Below, piece by piece: positions 61,256 to 64,000 of a DNA stretch of 64,000 nucleotides (position 1 is the first letter of the stretch; each line of letters starts with the position of its first letter). The DNA lies in contig WPIO01000004.1 in the NCBI GenBank assembly GCA_009760855.2, forward strand, positions 1,336,001-1,400,000, read 5' to 3'. Below the pieces are notes generated by a model. The model was not told the DNA's origin, did no database searches, and was given only the letters and a program-made list of their open reading frames with translations. Origin of the DNA: Cristatella mucedo. Lineage: Eukaryota; Bryozoa; Phylactolaemata; Cristatellidae. A program made the position numbers and the translations under genes.

Positions 61256-62349
61256 CAACTGTGCCGTACAAGCGTGGTGCAGTCGACCGCAGCATAACAT
61301 GTGCATGAGCAAAGAGCCTGGCTAAGAGTTCCTATGCGCTGAACAGAGCTGCTTCCTGTGGCTCAGAAGCCAATATTATTGCTGGGCCGCTCCACTGCTT
61401 AGCGGGCGTCCTTGGACTGCTAATAGAATCCAAATTCTGGTATATCGATTGCTGCATTTTATTCTAATGAACTCCAGATCTGTTTATTTTCTTTAGCACT
61501 CTAAGCGTCATCGCCTCCCAACGGCTGTTACATTCCGGGGACTCACTCCGAGTATCTCCGAGAAAGCGACAAATTCTCGTGTGCACTTACTGGAGTTAAA
61601 ATTAGGAAGAGAATAAACGCGCGTTTCCTCGAATCTCGTAAGATTACCCTAAAGATGATTTAAAATTCCGAGTAGCGGCTGCTTGCCTGAATTAAGATTA
61701 CCGTCCACTTGTGTTTTGACTAGAAACTTGTCGCTTTGTTGGTAAAACGGTTTGCCGGCGTAACTCGTGTGCTCACGAGAATCTATAGCCAAATAGTTAG
61801 CTTCAATCCTCTAACCAACGCCAAGCGTTGCAGAATAATAGTATAAGATCGCTAGAAATCTACCTCTCGCATGCCCCACGGGCATTCAAGTGCGTATTCA
61901 AGCACGCCGGACTATCATCCCGCTGCATGATGACTCGACTGTTTAATCCCCCGCCCCGCTTCCTACGATTGAGCAGCTTTCGACAAAGCTAGCTAAAAGC
62001 TTACAACTTCCTCCTCCCAAGCCTGACGGTGAGCATGCGGACTCGCATTTTAGTCATTTTAGAAATCCAATACTGTACGTTAATTTATGTCTATTACCTC
62101 TTAATAGACAATGTTTTTTGTGATCGTAGGATCTGGATAGCTTTAGAGTGCGAAGCAATTTCAATCCGGATGACTGACCCGTGGAGCGGCCACTCAGAGT
62201 TTCCCATGAGCAAAAAAATACTCCTCCCCGAGAGAGACTACAATGCATTCGAGCTTCTGACCTTGTGATTTGTTCATTGTCATTTCGAAAGATGTGCGTA
62301 TGGTAAATCTTCGCCTTTGCCACTCGGATGGGAGAGTCGCCGTCTTTCT

Positions 62350-62650
62350 TTAAGGCGAGAGCGAGCGATGCGCGGAATAAAGACAACGTCGCCATCGAAT
62401 TGGCCGCCAATTGTGGAGGCTTCCAAAACACGACCGCGTGCACATTGATGACAATGAGTCTTGTGCTGCTGCAGAGCTACTACCCAAAAAATTGATTGAG
62501 CAACAACATAGTACGCACGCCAGTTTTGAGCGAGAGCTCGCGATTCGGGAGCCCGGAAGGGAGCCGGACATGTGTCAAGATACTACAGAGGAACGCCGAT
62601 CTCATTTTCGTCGACAACTACTATTGCATTCTCGCAACGACGCGCGGACG
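62350..62650 (+). pseudogene. possible degraded ankyrin-repeat coding fragment
   Basis: One plus-strand frame reads NKDNVAIELAANCGG, then a TGA, then VRTPVLSESSRFGSPEG, CVKILQRNADLIFVDNYY, CILATTRGRPV. This mirrors the ankyrin pattern RTPLxxAxxxGxxxxVKxLLxxGADxxxxD. Key leucines and spacing are lost, so it would be a decayed copy or chance. Confidence 0.3.
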
Positions 62651-63079
62651 CCCCGTGCGCAGGATGCGTTCGGTGCATCCTTTATTGATCGCATTAACCA
62701 CCGCATTTGTCGGCCGGCGCAGGCATTCGTCTTCCTGGAGCCCAGAGTTGATCAGAGAAGGGAGTTGAAAGGCCAGGAAACTTCGAATCGATAAGGTCAA
62801 CGATGGAAGCATGCAGGCATCGTTGTCGATGAAGCTCGATGATCGTTGGGTCGCTTCGTCCGGAAGCTTAAAGAAACGCTCCTCCTTTGTCGAGCTCGGG
62901 CAGCCATGTGGCATCGCGATCCGCTTCAGCATTGAAACACAACGTTTCCCAGCCGCGCGCCGGCACGTTCTCTCGTGAAGTCGACGCACTTCCCTGTTGG
63001 CCCATAATCTCTACTTTATCAAGGACGCGCGGTCAGTTGTAGCGTCTTGTTGCCTCGCTTGACGACAGGAATTTCTATG

Positions 63080-63150
63080 GAGCCCCTGTAAACTGCCTAG
63101 AAAGATACTCGGTTCTCAGAGGACGCTACACGAATGTATTAATATTATTT
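63080..63150 (+). mobile_element. LINE-A tail, decayed
   Basis: CTGCCTAGAAAGATACTCGG, TTCTCAGAGGACGCTACACG, ATGTATTAATATTATTTA. Confidence 0.6.
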
Positions 63151-64000
63151 ATGTGAAGCGTTCGACGAAAATTCCCAGAGAAGACGGTATCGCTGCCGAA
63201 TGGTCAATGTGCATTCGCTCATCGTTCTCAAGGCCGAACGCTTGCATGACCGCGTCGCTGACTCCAGGGCGTCGGGCCAAAGTCCTCGTCTAAGCGCCGC
63301 TAGGCGTTTTTTACGTGTTGTGTTGTTGAATTCTCAAACCTCGGCTCGTCCGAAAGGCTTAGCACGCCGCCTTTTTTATGCAACCACGCTAGCTCACGCG
63401 CCGTCGCTAAACACTCGGCATTCTCGCCAGCCTTCGCCGAAGGTTGGCGCGAACGCGATCGTCTTCTCGGCCTCGGGCCATCAACCGACACGTCTGCCGC
63501 ACCGCCAGCGTTCAACGCATGTTCTCATGAATGCGCCTCCGCCCATCGCATCGGTGCTCTTCATTGTCATCGTCTTCCGAGTCCGCCGAGTCCGCCGAGT
63601 CCGCCTCGTCTTCTTGTGCTCAGGACTCTTGCTAGCCAATTTTAAGGGCAAGAGGTAAACGATGATTTAGCGATCCAGCAACGCGTCTATCCCCTCTCCC
63701 AATAGTAGAGCAAGATTTTCCGCCGAAGAAGAAAAGCGTCAGCAAAACTTTGGTAGCGTTTATCGCAGCCCTGCACGGCCCGTATTCTTTCGACCATTAC
63801 CAACTTACTCCCCAGGTCTGCATTCCACAATGGTGGCCTGAGAAGGAGACAACGCTGCACCATCTTGCCGCGAAAAGGAAGGACGGACTTTCTCACTTTA
63901 ATTGTATGGGAAATTTGATATTTGAAACCCGACGAAGGTGCGCGATGCTTAAAATGAAATGCCGTAAATAATTTTAAACATGCCTGTACTGGGTCTCACG

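Larger units (their letters stand above)
61253..64000. other. right edge, GC-rich, unassigned
   Basis: Elevated CpG and overlapping open frames on both strands. Three 9-bp GAGTCCGCC units are near 63580-63605, giving an acidic Asp/Ser/Glu stretch on the minus strand. Apart from the ankyrin-like piece and the LINE tail, I cannot assign genes. Confidence 0.4.

Noticed and set aside
63200-63658. 152-codon plus ORF
   Set aside because: Arg/Ser-rich frame in CpG-rich DNA where stops are rare on both strands; no motif or start context supports it.

Overview
This window comes from a non-vertebrate animal nuclear genome. It holds small GT-AG-bounded exons in a roughly 50 kb locus, tRNA-derived SINEs, LINEs with simple-repeat tails and abundant microsatellites. 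I cannot fix the phylum. No prokaryotic operons, rRNA genes, CRISPR arrays or free-standing tRNA genes were seen.

The main content is one gene on the minus strand, a TRPM (transient receptor potential melastatin) cation channel. I rebuilt 21 coding exons by eye from 50320 down to the stop at 3597, plus a tentative start exon at 53104-53120. Reading phases agree at every junction, and the model gives about 1,300 residues. In protein order they encode the Cys-rich N terminus and SLOG/TRPM-homology region (50.3-30.6 kb), the pre-S1 helical repeats (26.4-18.6 kb), S1-S4 (18.5-14.8 kb), S5-pore-S6 (13.5-13.1 kb), the TRP helix (10.3 kb) and a C-terminal coiled coil (7.0-3.6 kb). There is no NUDT9-H domain and no alpha-kinase. 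The FGQVP filter, the E-x-x-Q (S2) and N-x-x-D (S3) calcium-site residues and the GPKII motif place it with the TRPM2/4/5/8 group rather than TRPM1/3/6/7.

The introns are crowded with repeats. LINE family A has an ORF2 C terminus, a 3' UTR, a hairpin tail and (ATT)n, with more than 20 fragments on both strands; the longest is at 50.9-53.0 kb. LINE family B ends in a (TAATG)-type repeat, with copies near 11, 30 and 39 kb. tRNA-headed SINEs carry the same hairpin tail as LINE A, which suggests they use LINE A machinery. Other features are a 101-bp tandem array with a co-evolving palindrome (12.2-12.6 kb), a foldback of about 940 bp (24.6-25.5 kb), a head-to-head LINE pair (27.6-28.2 kb) and long microsatellites.

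The left flank (1-3.5 kb) and right flank (53-64 kb) have no confidently recognised gene. The right flank turns GC/CpG-rich beyond 60.3 kb. It contains a possible degraded ankyrin-repeat reading frame (62.35-62.65 kb) and unassigned open frames, so a neighbouring gene or promoter region may begin there.
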